From assembly GCA_900550195.1 (NCBI GenBank), contig URRB01000013.1, forward strand, positions 7,285-71,284: a DNA stretch of 64,000 nt, written 5' to 3'. Positions 53,547-62,179 of the stretch are shown here, piece by piece. The position numbers and the translations under genes were made by a program. Positions within the stretch are counted from its first letter, which is position 1. Every line of letters starts with the position of its first letter. The notes beneath the pieces were generated by a model. The model had not been told where the DNA came from. It searched no databases and saw only the letters and a list, made by a program, of their open reading frames with translations. Origin of the DNA: an uncultured Collinsella sp. GTDB taxonomy: Bacteria; Actinomycetota; Coriobacteriia; Coriobacteriales; Coriobacteriaceae.

Positions 53547-54623
53547 GTGTCCCTTTCCATCGGTATCGTGGGCCTGCCCAACGTGGGCAAGTCGACGCTG
53601 TTCACCGCGCTTACCAAAAAGACCGGCCTTGCCGCCAACTACCCGTTTGCCACGATCGACCCCAACGTGGGTATCGTCGACGTGCCCGATAGCCGCTTGC
53701 AAAAGCTTGCCGACATCGTTAACCCGGGTCGCATTGTGCCGGCGACGGTCGAGTTCGTCGACATCGCAGGTCTGGTGAAGGGCGCTAACGAGGGCGAGGG
53801 CCTGGGCAACCAGTTCCTGGCCAACATTCGCGAGACCGACGCCATCTGCGAGGTCGTGCGCTACTTTAAGGACCCCAACGTCATGCGTGAGGTGGGCCGC
53901 ACGGGCGAGTTCGTCGATCCCGCCGGCGATGCCGACACCATCATGACCGAGCTCATCCTGGCCGACATGGGCACGCTCGAGAAGCAGCTGCCTAAGCTCG
54001 AGAAGGAGGCCAAGCGCGACAAGGAGCTCATGCCCAAGTTCGAGGTTGCCAAGCGCCTGCTTGCCTGGCTCAACGAGGGCAAGCGCGCCGCATCCATGGA
54101 GATGACCGACGAGGAGCGTGCCGCCGCCAAGGGGCTGTTCCTGCTCACCATGAAGCCCATCCTGTATGTGGCCAACGTGGACGAGGATATGCTCAACGAC
54201 GATCTGGCGCCCATCGATGGTGTCAAGCCGCTGCCCATCTGCGCCAAGATCGAGGCAGAGCTTTCCGAGCTCGATCCCGAGGACGCCGCCGACTACCTGG
54301 AGAGCCTGGGCCTGGAGCAGCCCGGCCTGGACGTGCTCGCTCAGGCTGCCTACAAGCTGCTCGGCCTGCAGTCGTTCTTTACGGCCGGCGAGATGGAGGT
54401 CAAGGCCTGGACGGTTCGTCAGGGCGCGACCGCCCCGCAGGCCGCCGGCGTCATCCACACCGATTTTGAGCGCGGCTTTATTAAGGCCGAGGTCATTGGC
54501 TACGACGACTACATCGAGCTCGGCGGCGAGCAGGGCGCCAAGGCCGCCGGCAAGTTGCGTATTGAGGGCAAGGACTATGTCATGGCCGATGGCGACGTCG
54601 TGCACTTCCGCTTTAACGTGTAA
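53547..54623 (+). CDS. ychF: Ribosome-binding ATPase YchF (Obg-like)
   Basis: 358 residues, GTG start after AAAAGGAG. P-loop GLPNVGKSTLFTALTKK, switch region DIAGLVKGANEGEGLGNQFLANIRE in part, a coiled-coil middle (LEKQLPKLEKEAKRDKELMPK) and the C-terminal TGS domain (FTAGEMEVKAWTVRQGATAPQAAGVIH in part). Binds ribosomes and hydrolyses ATP rather than GTP in studied members. Normal length. The small membrane-protein gene 11 bp downstream is probably co-transcribed. Confidence 0.96.
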   Translation: MSLSIGIVGLPNVGKSTLFTALTKKTGLAANYPFATIDPNVGIVDVPDSRLQKLADIVNPGRIVPATVEFVDIAGLVKGANEGEGLGNQFLANIRETDAICEVVRYFKDPNVMREVGRTGEFVDPAGDADTIMTELILADMGTLEKQLPKLEKEAKRDKELMPKFEVAKRLLAWLNEGKRAASMEMTDEERAAAKGLFLLTMKPILYVANVDEDMLNDDLAPIDGVKPLPICAKIEAELSELDPEDAADYLESLGLEQPGLDVLAQAAYKLLGLQSFFTAGEMEVKAWTVRQGATAPQAAGVIHTDFERGFIKAEVIGYDDYIELGGEQGAKAAGKLRIEGKDYVMADGDVVHFRFNV

Positions 54624-54634
54624 GGACGACGCAT

Positions 54635-55018
54635 ATGTTCAAATATGGCAAAAAAGCTGGCTACATGGGTATTGCGCTGCTCGTACTTGCGGTGATTCCG
54701 CTGGTGGTCGCAGCGTGTGTTATCCCCAACATTGGCCCCGAGGTGGCAACGAAGTTTAACGCCGCCGGCGAGGTGACGCGCTGGGGTAAGAGCTACGAGC
54801 TGCTGGCACTGCCGGTACTCAATCTGCTGCTGAGCGTGGCGACGTACTTTACGGCGGGACGCCAAGCCAAGAACAATGACGACTCCGCCGCCATGGCGCG
54901 CATCGTGTGCGAGCGCTACCTGCGCAACGGTTGCATCACGGGTGTGTTCCTCAACGTGATCAACGTTTACTTTATGTACTCGGCGATTACCGGAACGGGC
55001 TTTGGCTTTGGTTTCTAG
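54635..55018 (+). CDS. DUF1648 (SdpI-like) small membrane protein
   Basis: 127 residues with three membrane segments: IALLVLAVIPLVVAACVI, LLALPVLNLLLSVATYF and GCITGVFLNVINVYFMYS. The loop VATKFNAAGEVTRWGKSYELL is the DUF1648 signature seen in SdpI immunity-type proteins. It has only the first part of the larger SdpI layout. Function unknown; an immunity or stress role would be by analogy only. Weak ribosome site (GGACG). Confidence 0.8.
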   Translation: MFKYGKKAGYMGIALLVLAVIPLVVAACVIPNIGPEVATKFNAAGEVTRWGKSYELLALPVLNLLLSVATYFTAGRQAKNNDDSAAMARIVCERYLRNGCITGVFLNVINVYFMYSAITGTGFGFGF

Positions 55019-55027
55019 CTTGTCCTT

Positions 55028-55417
55028 TTAGGCAACGAGTCTGCACACATATTCGATAGCTGCTGCGAGGCCGCCGCTCGATCGTGGTTTAAAGACCATG
55101 TCGGCGGCGGCCTCGTTTTCGTATCCGGCGCCGCGAAGGGCGAGTGCGATACCGGCTTCCAGGAGAAGGGGCAGACCGCGTTGGCTGGTTGCGATCACGG
55201 CAGCCTGATTGAGCGAGCAGCTGTGCGCCTGGCATTGGATAGCAAGTTCACCTTGCGCCGGGCAAGGGACCAGAACGGCGGCGACGCGACTTGATAGCAA
55301 TGCAAATGCTGTGCGCTCATCGGGCGAAAGGCATTCTGATTCAACGACGACGAGCTTGGGCGGCGCGCTGTTTGTGCGAGGCGTGGCTCGGTACATGCGG
55401 ACCGAAGAACCCGACAT
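55028..55417 (-). CDS. Hypothetical protein, divergent from an XRE regulator
   Basis: 129 residues with AGGAG seven bases before the ATG. No recognised family. It reads as a small alpha/beta protein (LVVVESECLSPDERTAFALLSS, AAVLVPCPAQGELAIQCQAHSCSLNQAAVIATSQRGLPLLLEAGIALALRG in parts). The pattern of a conserved Cys loop followed by a Gly-rich helix could be a nucleotide- or ligand-binding fold, but this is not established. A perfect palindrome between it and the regulator gene suggests it is the regulator's target. Confidence 0.68.
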   Translation of the reverse strand: MSGSSVRMYRATPRTNSAPPKLVVVESECLSPDERTAFALLSSRVAAVLVPCPAQGELAIQCQAHSCSLNQAAVIATSQRGLPLLLEAGIALALRGAGYENEAAADMVFKPRSSGGLAAAIEYVCRLVA

Positions 55418-55440
55418 AGAAAACTCCTGTGTATTCGGTA

Positions 55441-55464
55441 AAACGTAAACTATAGTTTACGTTT
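55441..55464. promoter_or_regulatory. Perfect 24-bp palindromic operator between divergent genes
   Basis: Arms AAACGTAAACTA and its complement with no spacer. It sits 24 bp from the minus-strand start and 30 bp from the regulator start, where a dimeric XRE protein would repress both directions. Confidence 0.85.
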
Positions 55465-55493
55465 ATGTTCGGCTCCATTTCAAACTCGGCTGC

Positions 55494-55712
55494 ATGGACG
55501 AACGTGCGAAACAGATTCTTGGTAGGCGGGTCGAAGAGACACGCAGAGACCTTGGTATCTCCAAGGTTGATTTTTGTGTGGCGACAGGAATCAGCCGACC
55601 CTACCTCGACCGAATCGAAGATGGGACGGCAAATTTTACGCTCAAGGTTCTATTTAAGATCGCGCCCGCACTCGGCATGACGGTATCTGAGCTTCTCGAG
55701 GGTATCGAATAG
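55494..55712 (+). CDS. XRE-family transcriptional regulator
   Basis: 72 residues, just one helix-turn-helix domain: LGISKVDFCVATGISRPYLDRIEDGTANFTLKVL in part, ending in a typical MTVSELLEGIE helix. Cro/CI-like dimeric repressor. The ribosome site is weak, consistent with low expression and autoregulation at the 24-bp palindrome just upstream. Confidence 0.88.
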   Translation: MDERAKQILGRRVEETRRDLGISKVDFCVATGISRPYLDRIEDGTANFTLKVLFKIAPALGMTVSELLEGIE

Positions 55713-56034
55713 GGCGTTCCCCCGCTGTATTTGACGCTCTTTGGGCGGGTCCCCCCTGGTTGCGATGTGCAAAATCGCGAGTATTCAGCACCAGTTCGGC
55801 CGTAGATGGTAGCTCGAGCGGCTGGCTTTGCCTTTTTGACAGTAGATAATCCACACGTTAAATAAAAATGAGGAATAAATATTTACTAGACGGACCCTTC
55901 GTCCTAAAAGTTCGTCTAACAATCGGCCGATTCTATGCCTCCGGAGGAGAAATTGCAGAATACTCCGATTTTTGCACGGCCTGAGGGGGACCACCTGTCG
56001 TTTAAGGCTGCGATAAGTGGAGCTGCCTTAGGGA
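55713..56034. other. 322-bp gap, AT-rich
   Basis: No ORF. A weak dyad TAGACGGAC..GTTCGTCTA occurs near 55888-55921. It lies between convergent genes (XRE regulator and asparaginase) and may hold their terminators, but no classic one is visible. Confidence 0.5.
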
Positions 56035-57048
56035 TTACGCCATCGGGATGCGGTCGTGGTTGACTTGGCTGTAGAACAGGCGCTGAATCTCGGCGGCATC
56101 GCGTGACTGGCCGAGTGCCCACATGGTCTTGGCCACGAGCGTCTCGGTGGTCATGTCGTCGCCGCGCAGAATACCCGGATGATTGGCGTAAGCGCGGCCG
56201 ACCTCATAAACGCCCAGATCGAGGCCCTCTTCGGGGACCTGCGTGGTCATAACGACGGTGCGGCCCGAATCGACCCAGCGAAAAATTGCCTCTTGGAACG
56301 ACCCGCCCGACTCACCAAACTCGGGGATACCGCCAATGCCAAAGGTCTCCAGAATCACGGCGTCGTAGCTATCGGCAAGGGCGTCGAGGATGCCCGGGTT
56401 TACGCCGGGCGTAAGCTTGAGTACAAATACGCGCGGGTCGATGCTGTCGTAGAAAAGCACCGGGTTTTCGCCCTGATGCGTGCCGTGAAGCCCGTTGCGC
56501 ACAATGCGGTCGTTGCGGATATAGGCGATGGGCGGATAGTTGACGCTAATGAACGCGTTAAAGCTCATGGTGCGCTGCTTGCGGGCGCGCGTGCCGGCAA
56601 TGGTGACGCCGCCAAACACGATCGAAACGTCGTGCGAGTGCTCGTCGAGCGCATAGAGCAGGCTCTGGTACAGATTGAGCTTGGCATCGGTAAAGGGGTT
56701 GCCCATGGGCTTTTGCGAGCCGGTGAGCACGATGGGCTTGGGGCTGTCTTGAATCAGGTAGGAAAGCGCTGCTGCGGTGTAGCTCATGGTGTCGGTGCCG
56801 TGCAGAATCACGAAGCCGTCGTGGTCGGCATAACCCTCGACGATGACATCGCGGATGCGCATCCAGTCGCTCGGGCGCATATTGGTGCTGTCGATATTCA
56901 TGGGCTGCACGACGTCGAGCTCGCAGAGCCCCGAGATCTCGGGGACGCTCTGGGCGAGCTCCTCACCGGTCAGGGCGGGGGAGAGGCCGTTGCCGTCCTC
57001 GGTCGATGCGATGGTGCCGCCCGTGGCGATGAGAAGGATGCGCTTCAT
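56035..57048 (-). CDS. ansA: L-asparaginase, type I (cytoplasmic)
   Basis: 337 residues from ATG 57048 after TAGGAA; the frame extends to 57120 without a site. Hydrolyses asparagine to aspartate and ammonia. The first catalytic Thr is T12 in ATGGTIAST, and the second lies in VILHGTDTMSYTA. VLTGSQKPMG is the following signature. No signal peptide, so it is the cytoplasmic type. Divergent from guaA. Confidence 0.94.
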   Translation of the reverse strand: MKRILLIATGGTIASTEDGNGLSPALTGEELAQSVPEISGLCELDVVQPMNIDSTNMRPSDWMRIRDVIVEGYADHDGFVILHGTDTMSYTAAALSYLIQDSPKPIVLTGSQKPMGNPFTDAKLNLYQSLLYALDEHSHDVSIVFGGVTIAGTRARKQRTMSFNAFISVNYPPIAYIRNDRIVRNGLHGTHQGENPVLFYDSIDPRVFVLKLTPGVNPGILDALADSYDAVILETFGIGGIPEFGESGGSFQEAIFRWVDSGRTVVMTTQVPEEGLDLGVYEVGRAYANHPGILRGDDMTTETLVAKTMWALGQSRDAAEIQRLFYSQVNHDRIPMA

Positions 57049-57315
57049 GCTGGTATTCCTATCGTATTTGCCGCCGCAGAGGCGGAGTCGTTCGGCAGTA
57101 TTGTGGCACAGAGCGTTCAATGTTCAAACGTATTACATCATCTGTAACGTCTGGTAACACTTCAATTGCCGTCAAATAGGGGCCCAGGTCGTGCGTTTGC
57201 CGTGCGCTGATGGCTGCGAGGGACGAGAAACCCCATATAACGTGTACACTATGGAAGTTATTTTCGTTCATTCATGCGGGTGGGCACCGGCTCCCCGCCA
57301 ACAAGAGGGGGAACC

Positions 57316-58914
57316 ATGGATCAAAAGGCTTCCGCAAAGGTCCTCGTACTCGACTTTGGTGCGCAGTACGGTCAGCTCATTGCCCGTCGCGTCCGCGACC
57401 TCAACGTGTATTCCGAGATTGTCCCCTGCGACATCTCGGCCGACGAGATTCGTGAGATGAACGCCTCTGCGCTCATCCTTTCTGGCGGCCCGGCTTCCGT
57501 GTATGCCGAGGACGCTCCGTCTATCGATCCTGCCATCTTTGACCTGGGCCTTCCCGTCCTGGGCTTCTGCTACGGCCATCAGATCACGGCCGTGACGCTC
57601 GGCGGCAAGGTCGGCCACTCCGAGGTGGGCGAGTACGGCCGCGCCACTATCACGCGCACGGCTGGCGCCAAGCTCTTTAACTCCACGCCTATGGAGCAGA
57701 CCGTGTGGATGAGCCACCGCGACGCCGTGTCCGAGGTGCCCGAGGGCTTTACCGTTACCGCCAGCACCGACGTGTGCCCGGTTGCCGCCATGGAGTGCCC
57801 CGAGCGCAAGATCTTCACCACGCAGTTCCACCCCGAGGTCAAGCACTCCGAGTACGGTCAGCAGCTGCTGAGCAATTTCCTGTTTGAGATCTGCGGCCTG
57901 GAGCCCAACTGGAGCATGGACAACCTGGTCGAGACCATGACGGCCGAGTTTCGCGAGAAGGTCGGCGACGACCGCGTGATTCTGGCCCTGTCCGGTGGCG
58001 TCGACTCCTCCGTCGTGGCTGCGCTGGGCGCTCGCGCCGTGGGCAAGCAGATGACCTGCGTGTTCATCAACCACGGCCTGCTGCGCAAGGGCGAGCCCGA
58101 GCAGGTGGAGGAGGTCTTCACCAAGCAGTTCGACGTCGACTTTATCCACGTTCACGCCGAGGACCGTTATGCCGAGCTTCTGGCCGGTGTGACCGAGCCC
58201 GAGGAGAAGCGCCGCATCATCGGCACGCAGTTCTGGAAAGAGTTCTTCGCCGTGGCGCAGCAGCTCGAGACCGATGGCAAGCCGGTCAAGTATCTGGCTC
58301 AGGGCACCATCTACCCCGACATCATCGAGTCCGGCGCTCGCAAGACGGGCGGTAAGACGGCCACCATCAAGAGCCATCACAACCTGATCCCATTCCCCGA
58401 GGGCGTGCACTTCGACCTCATTGAGCCGCTCGACCACTTCTTTAAGGACGAGGTCCGCGCGCTTGGTCTGGCGCTTGGCCTGCCGGGTCACATCGTGTTC
58501 CGTCAGCCTTTCCCGGGTCCGGGTCTGGCCATCCGCATCATCGGTGCGGTCGATAAGGAGAAGCTCGAGATCCTCAAGAACGCCGACGCCATCGTGCGCG
58601 AGGAGCTCGACGCCTACAACCAGCGTCTGTTTGAGCAGACCGGCGAGCGCAACTCCGAGCACAGCTGCTGGCAGTATTTCGCGGTCCTGCCTGACATTAA
58701 GTCCGTTGGCGTTATGGGCGACGAGCGCACTTATCAGCGCCCGATCATTCTGCGTGCCGTCGAGTCCAGCGATGCTATGACCGCCGACTGGGCCAAGCTG
58801 CCCTACGACGTGCTGGCCCGCATCTCTGGCCGCATCGTTGCCGAGGTCCCCGGCGCCAACCGCGTGTGCTACGACATCACGTCCAAGCCGCCCGCGACAA
58901 TCGAGTGGGAGTAG
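57316..58914 (+). CDS. guaA: GMP synthase (glutamine-hydrolysing)
   Basis: 532 residues from ATG 57316 after GAGGGGGAA. Amidates XMP to GMP. The N-terminal class I glutaminase has nucleophile C85 in GFCYGHQ and the His/Glu pair in TQFHPEV. The ATP-pyrophosphatase P-loop is LALSGGVDSSVVAAL. The C-terminal dimerisation domain has QPFPGPGLAIRIIG and ends with CYDITSKPPATIEWE. No guaB adjacent and no purine riboswitch core was recognised upstream. A terminator follows about 115 bp on. Confidence 0.98.
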   Translation: MDQKASAKVLVLDFGAQYGQLIARRVRDLNVYSEIVPCDISADEIREMNASALILSGGPASVYAEDAPSIDPAIFDLGLPVLGFCYGHQITAVTLGGKVGHSEVGEYGRATITRTAGAKLFNSTPMEQTVWMSHRDAVSEVPEGFTVTASTDVCPVAAMECPERKIFTTQFHPEVKHSEYGQQLLSNFLFEICGLEPNWSMDNLVETMTAEFREKVGDDRVILALSGGVDSSVVAALGARAVGKQMTCVFINHGLLRKGEPEQVEEVFTKQFDVDFIHVHAEDRYAELLAGVTEPEEKRRIIGTQFWKEFFAVAQQLETDGKPVKYLAQGTIYPDIIESGARKTGGKTATIKSHHNLIPFPEGVHFDLIEPLDHFFKDEVRALGLALGLPGHIVFRQPFPGPGLAIRIIGAVDKEKLEILKNADAIVREELDAYNQRLFEQTGERNSEHSCWQYFAVLPDIKSVGVMGDERTYQRPIILRAVESSDAMTADWAKLPYDVLARISGRIVAEVPGANRVCYDITSKPPATIEWE

Positions 58915-59029
58915 GCTGATAGGGTTCTGACCTGCACTTTTGAGTGCCGCACTGTGCCGCTGAGTTTCGTTTCGTACGAGAGTCATGGCAAAGCCGCCAG
59001 CGACGGCGGTGAGTAAATACGGTAATCTG

Positions 59030-59064
59030 GCCTCCGTTCCCGCGTTGGGACGGAGGCTTTTTCT
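59030..59064 (+). terminator. guaA terminator
   Basis: GCCTCCGT..ACGGAGGC then TTTTTCTTT. Confidence 0.88.
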
Positions 59065-59071
59065 TTGCCGT

Positions 59072-59444
59072 TTTACTCCCTTTCACCTGCGATTTCGCGA
59101 TTTACTCCCCGTATTTCAAGACGACAAGGCACGGGGCGGTATTCGGAGGAACGGGAGTAAAGATTTATCCCGAATGAGTAGACGCGCGATTTTTGTCCCC
59201 GAGAACGAAACGAGGCCGTTTCGGGGCCCGTGAAACTCAAATCGAACTCAACGGGCGTTTTTACGGTCTCCGTACGGCGTTTCCCCAGGTGGTTAATGGG
59301 GAGTAAAGAATCTCGCCGCCTCAATGAAAACGGGAGTAACCAGGGGAAATGCCGCGGCGTACTGCCGTGTGCCGCCATGTAAGCCACCGCGTCATTTACT
59401 CCCCATTTACGCTTGAAATGCCTTTGCATGCAATGGGGAGTAAA
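59072..59444. repeat. Cluster of seven TTTACTCCC(C) motifs
   Basis: Motif at 59072-59080, 59101-59110 and 59395-59404. Its complement is at 59153-59161, 59298-59307, 59332-59339 (one base short) and 59435-59444. The last pair forms a 13-bp-arm hairpin TTTACTCCCCATT..AATGGGGAGTAAA (59395-59447 region). Confidence 0.88.
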
Positions 59445-59531
59445 AACTCAGCTTACGCAGGAGCGAGCGGAGCTCACCGCCTAGCCTGGCGTCCTGATTC
59501 GGTTGCGTTGATTGCGAAATACGGGGAGCCG

Positions 59532-59825
59532 TTACAGCAAGGCTTTCCAGTCCTCGTACTCGTCGGCGTCGATCTCGCCGTTCTCGAGCCGTGCGCGCTT
59601 CTCTGCCCACAACTCGATCGCCATCGCGGCTTTGGGCGCGTGCGGCGCCTTGGGGTTCAGGGAGAGGCCCGAACCGTCGGCTGAGGGAACTATGCCGAAG
59701 GAGTCTTCGAGCCGCACGAGCAGCGACATGAGGTCGCCTGCGGTCTCGACGCCGTAATCCTTGAGGGCGTTGACGGACACGCCGAGCGCTGCGGCGATGG
59801 ACTCGAGCAGCTCGGGCTTGTCCAT
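59532..59825 (-). pseudogene. C-terminal remnant of an XRE-type host gene
   Basis: About 97 residues (MDKPELLESIAAALGVSVNALKDYGVE onward, in part) that look like the latter part of a helix-turn-helix protein. Residues such as LGVSVNALKDYGVETAGDLM follow where an HTH should be, and the tail ELWAEKRARLENGEIDADEYEDWKALL, in part, is typical of Coriobacteriia XRE proteins. The DNA-binding N-terminal part is absent because the sequence changes to foreign DNA at about 59822-59830. GC and codon use match the host. A start at ATG 59825 or TTG 59831 is formally possible, so a short product cannot be excluded. Confidence 0.7.
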
Positions 59826-60234
59826 CAGCAAATCCTATCAGCGGCTCAAGGGCAAGGACGTGATTACCACTCCTAAGACGAAAAAGAGCAACCGTGTCAT
59901 TAAGATGCCCAAATTCCTCTGTGGAGAGATGGAGGACTACTTAAAGATGTTTTACAGCACCGGGGCAAATGAACGGATTTTCCCTGTCAGCAAGCACTAT
60001 CTCCACCATGAAATGGACAGAGGTGCGAAAGCGGCGGGAGTGAAGCGGATCAGAATTCACGACCTCCGACATTCACACATTTCCCTGCTGATTGATATGG
60101 GCTTCACCGCCCTGGCAATCGCTGACCGGGTGGGGCATGAGAGTATCGATATCACCTACCGCTACGCCCATCTGTTTCCTACAAGGCAGACGGAGATGGC
60201 GGACAAACTGGACTTTGAAAGGATGGGAACGTAA
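59822..60234 (+). pseudogene. Tyrosine integrase, N-terminally truncated (Tn916/Clostridial ICE type)
   Basis: Foreign sequence begins near 59822 in ISKSYQRLKGKDVITTPKT and continues to a normal C terminus. HDLRHSHISLL, VGHESIDITYRYAHL carry the His-x-x-Arg, His and Tyr of the catalytic set. The arm-binding, core-binding and first catalytic Arg regions, about 200 residues, are missing upstream, where host DNA of the XRE gene is found instead. The open frame continues into host DNA (to 59761) only by chance. It cannot be an active recombinase. mobC-like gene follows 2 bp after the stop. Confidence 0.88.
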
Positions 60235-60236
60235 CC

Positions 60237-60557
60237 ATGTCACTGAAAAACCGAGACAACAAAAATCGCTGGAGGAACAAGACCGTGGCCTTCCGGGTGT
60301 CCCCGGAGGAAGATGAACAGATCGAGGCCGCTGTGCGGCTCTCCGGCCTGACAAAGCAGGACTACATCACAAGACGCCTCCTGTGCCGGGACGTAGTGGT
60401 ACAGGGTAATCCCAAGGTCTACAAAGCCCTGCGTGACCAGCTTGCCGCCGTTCTGGACGAACTGCGGCGGGCCGAGGACGGGGCTGGCGTGGACGATGAA
60501 CTGCTGGACACCATTCAGATGATCGCCGCTATCATGGGCGGCATGAAGGAGGATTGA
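60237..60557 (+). CDS. MobC-like relaxosome accessory protein
   Basis: 106 residues. Basic N terminus (SLKNRDNKNRWRNK), then a ribbon-helix-helix-like VAFRVSPEEDEQIEAAVRLSGLTKQDYITRRLL in part, then a helical tail. This matches small proteins encoded beside MobV relaxases and RepA-like ATPases in Firmicutes mobilisable elements, thought to help the relaxase at oriT. GGATGG precedes the start. Codon use differs from the host. Confidence 0.78.
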   Translation: MSLKNRDNKNRWRNKTVAFRVSPEEDEQIEAAVRLSGLTKQDYITRRLLCRDVVVQGNPKVYKALRDQLAAVLDELRRAEDGAGVDDELLDTIQMIAAIMGGMKED

Positions 60558-60564
60558 TAGATTG

Positions 60565-61719
60565 ATGGATTCCAGAGAAACGAAAAGGACTGTCCCGGTT
60601 CCGTCTGTTGGCGCAGACGGGGAACAGCCCATTTCACAAACACCTACAGCAAGTATAACAGAGGAAACGACAGAAAACAATCCCCCTGAAAAAAATTATG
60701 CGGAACTGCTGCGGAAAATGCAGCGCATGAACGACCCGGCGTATCTCCCCACGATTTCCATGAACGAGTTGTACGAGAACGTCTATCAGAGCAGACCGCC
60801 CGTCATTGACGGTCTGCTCTATCCGGGGACGTACCTCTTTGCGGGAGCGCCCAAGGTAGGCAAGTCGTTTCTGATGGCCCAGCTTGCCTACCACGTCAGC
60901 ATGGGCCTCCCCCTGTGGGACTATCCCGTTCACAAGGGGACTGTCCTCTATCTGGCGCTGGAGGACGATCACCGTCGCTTGCAGGAGCGGCTTTACCGGA
61001 TGTTCGGCATGGACGGCACCAACGACCTCCTCTTTTCCATCTGCGCAAAGCAGGTCGGCAACGGGCTGGAGGAACAGCTAAAGCGATTCGTGCAGGAACA
61101 CCCAGACACCAAACTGATTATCATTGACACCCTTCAGAAGATTCGGGAGGCTGGCGGGGATAAGTACAGCTACGCCAACGATTATGAGGTGGTAGGAAAG
61201 CTGAAACGCCTTGCTGACGCTTGCGGCGTCTGCCTCCTACTGGTACATCACACTCGGAAGCAGCAGGCCGACGACAAGTTTGATATGATCTCCGGCACCA
61301 ACGGCCTGTCGGGGGCAGCAGACGGGGCCTTTCTTCTTCAGAAGGAGAAGCGGACGGACGGCACCGCCACCTTGGATGTGGTAGGACGTGACCAGCAAGA
61401 CCAGCGGCTCTATCTCATTAAGGACAAGGAACACCTGACATGGACACTGGAGCGGATGGAAACGGAGTTGTGGGTAGAACCCCCCGACCCGGTGCTGGAG
61501 GCCGTAGCCGCCTTTATCACGGCGGAGAGGCCGTCCTGGGGCGGTACGGCCACGGAGTTGGCGGCAGCCCTGCAAGTGGATATGAAGCCCAATGCCCTGG
61601 CGATGTGGCTGAACGTCCGGGCCGGGAAACTGGCAACGGACTATCATATCCGCTATGAGAACACCCGCACCCACGCCGGGAGAAGTATCAGCCTGACCCT
61701 GGATCCTCCCCAAGCGTGA
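60565..61719 (+). CDS. RepA-like AAA/RecA-fold ATPase of a mobilisable element
   Basis: 384 residues from ATG 60565 after GGAGG. Walker A GAPKVGKSFLMAQL (about residues 94-107), Walker B-like LIIIDTLQKIRE and the sensor region LLLVHHTRKQ define a RepA/DnaB-like hexameric ATPase domain. The C-terminal part has a winged-helix look (GGTATELAAALQVDMKPNALAMWL in part). In related elements it supports plasmid-type replication of the excised form or acts as a helicase. It lies between the mobC-like gene and the relaxase. Confidence 0.85.
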   Translation: MDSRETKRTVPVPSVGADGEQPISQTPTASITEETTENNPPEKNYAELLRKMQRMNDPAYLPTISMNELYENVYQSRPPVIDGLLYPGTYLFAGAPKVGKSFLMAQLAYHVSMGLPLWDYPVHKGTVLYLALEDDHRRLQERLYRMFGMDGTNDLLFSICAKQVGNGLEEQLKRFVQEHPDTKLIIIDTLQKIREAGGDKYSYANDYEVVGKLKRLADACGVCLLLVHHTRKQQADDKFDMISGTNGLSGAADGAFLLQKEKRTDGTATLDVVGRDQQDQRLYLIKDKEHLTWTLERMETELWVEPPDPVLEAVAAFITAERPSWGGTATELAAALQVDMKPNALAMWLNVRAGKLATDYHIRYENTRTHAGRSISLTLDPPQA

Positions 61720-61789
61720 CGACCGTGACGGCTGTGACGGCTTTTTTGAGAGCGGGGGCGGTGTCCAAAACATCGTCACGGTCGTCACG
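61715..61789. repeat. 16-bp perfect inverted repeat with TGACG iterations
   Basis: CGTGACGACCGTGACG (61715-61730, overlapping the ATPase stop) and its complement at 61774-61789. Further GTGACGG copies follow on each side. It could be a terminator, iteron array or part of the transfer origin. Confidence 0.8.
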
Positions 61790-62179
61790 GCTGTCACGGG
61801 GAGCGGGGTCAAATGTCAAGGGGGCATACCTGTGGGTGGAGATTGCCGCAAGGCAATACAACCCGAACCCCTTGATATTTGGCCCACGGAGGACACTTGC
61901 CGGGTGGTGGAAAGGCTGTGCCTTTCCACCTGCCCAACGGCGAGTGGAAAAGTTTAGGCGGGGTGCAGGGCGCCCTTTTCAAAGGGCGGCCCTGCTGGGG
62001 GAGGCAACCGCAGTTGCCGGGGGCAAAGCCCCCGCACCCCCTCGGAGAGCCCACGGCACTTTCGCACCAACGGGGCGAAAGTGTCATAGTGGGTTATTAC
62101 ACTTCCCGCAGGAAGTGCCTTCCCCGAACCCCCGTCCATTTTCAACAACCAAACATCTGAAATGGGAGGATTTTTGCCT
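61720..62179 (+). other. 460-bp non-coding segment before the relaxase, candidate oriT region
   Basis: Apart from the 61715-61789 repeat it has several dyads: GGTGGAAAGG..CCTTTCCACC, GGCGCCC..GGGCGGCC, CCGGGGGC/AAA/GCCCCCGC and CACTTTCGC..GCGAAAGTG. The frame 61716-62225 is open but has no ribosome site and poor coding character. Position directly upstream of a MobV relaxase is where an oriT would be expected. Confidence 0.5.

Larger units (their letters stand above)
58915..59531. other. 617-bp gap holding a terminator and the TTTACTCCC(C) cluster
   Basis: No credible gene. It contains the guaA terminator, seven TTTACTCCC(C) motifs in both orientations (59072-59444), and a CGAAACG/AGGC/CGTTTCG hairpin near 59209-59225. 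It ends at the remnant XRE gene. Confidence 0.7.

Noticed and set aside
57049..57315. Possible purine riboswitch before guaA
   Set aside because: No conserved three-way junction core was recognised; only a short leader and weak promoter are visible.
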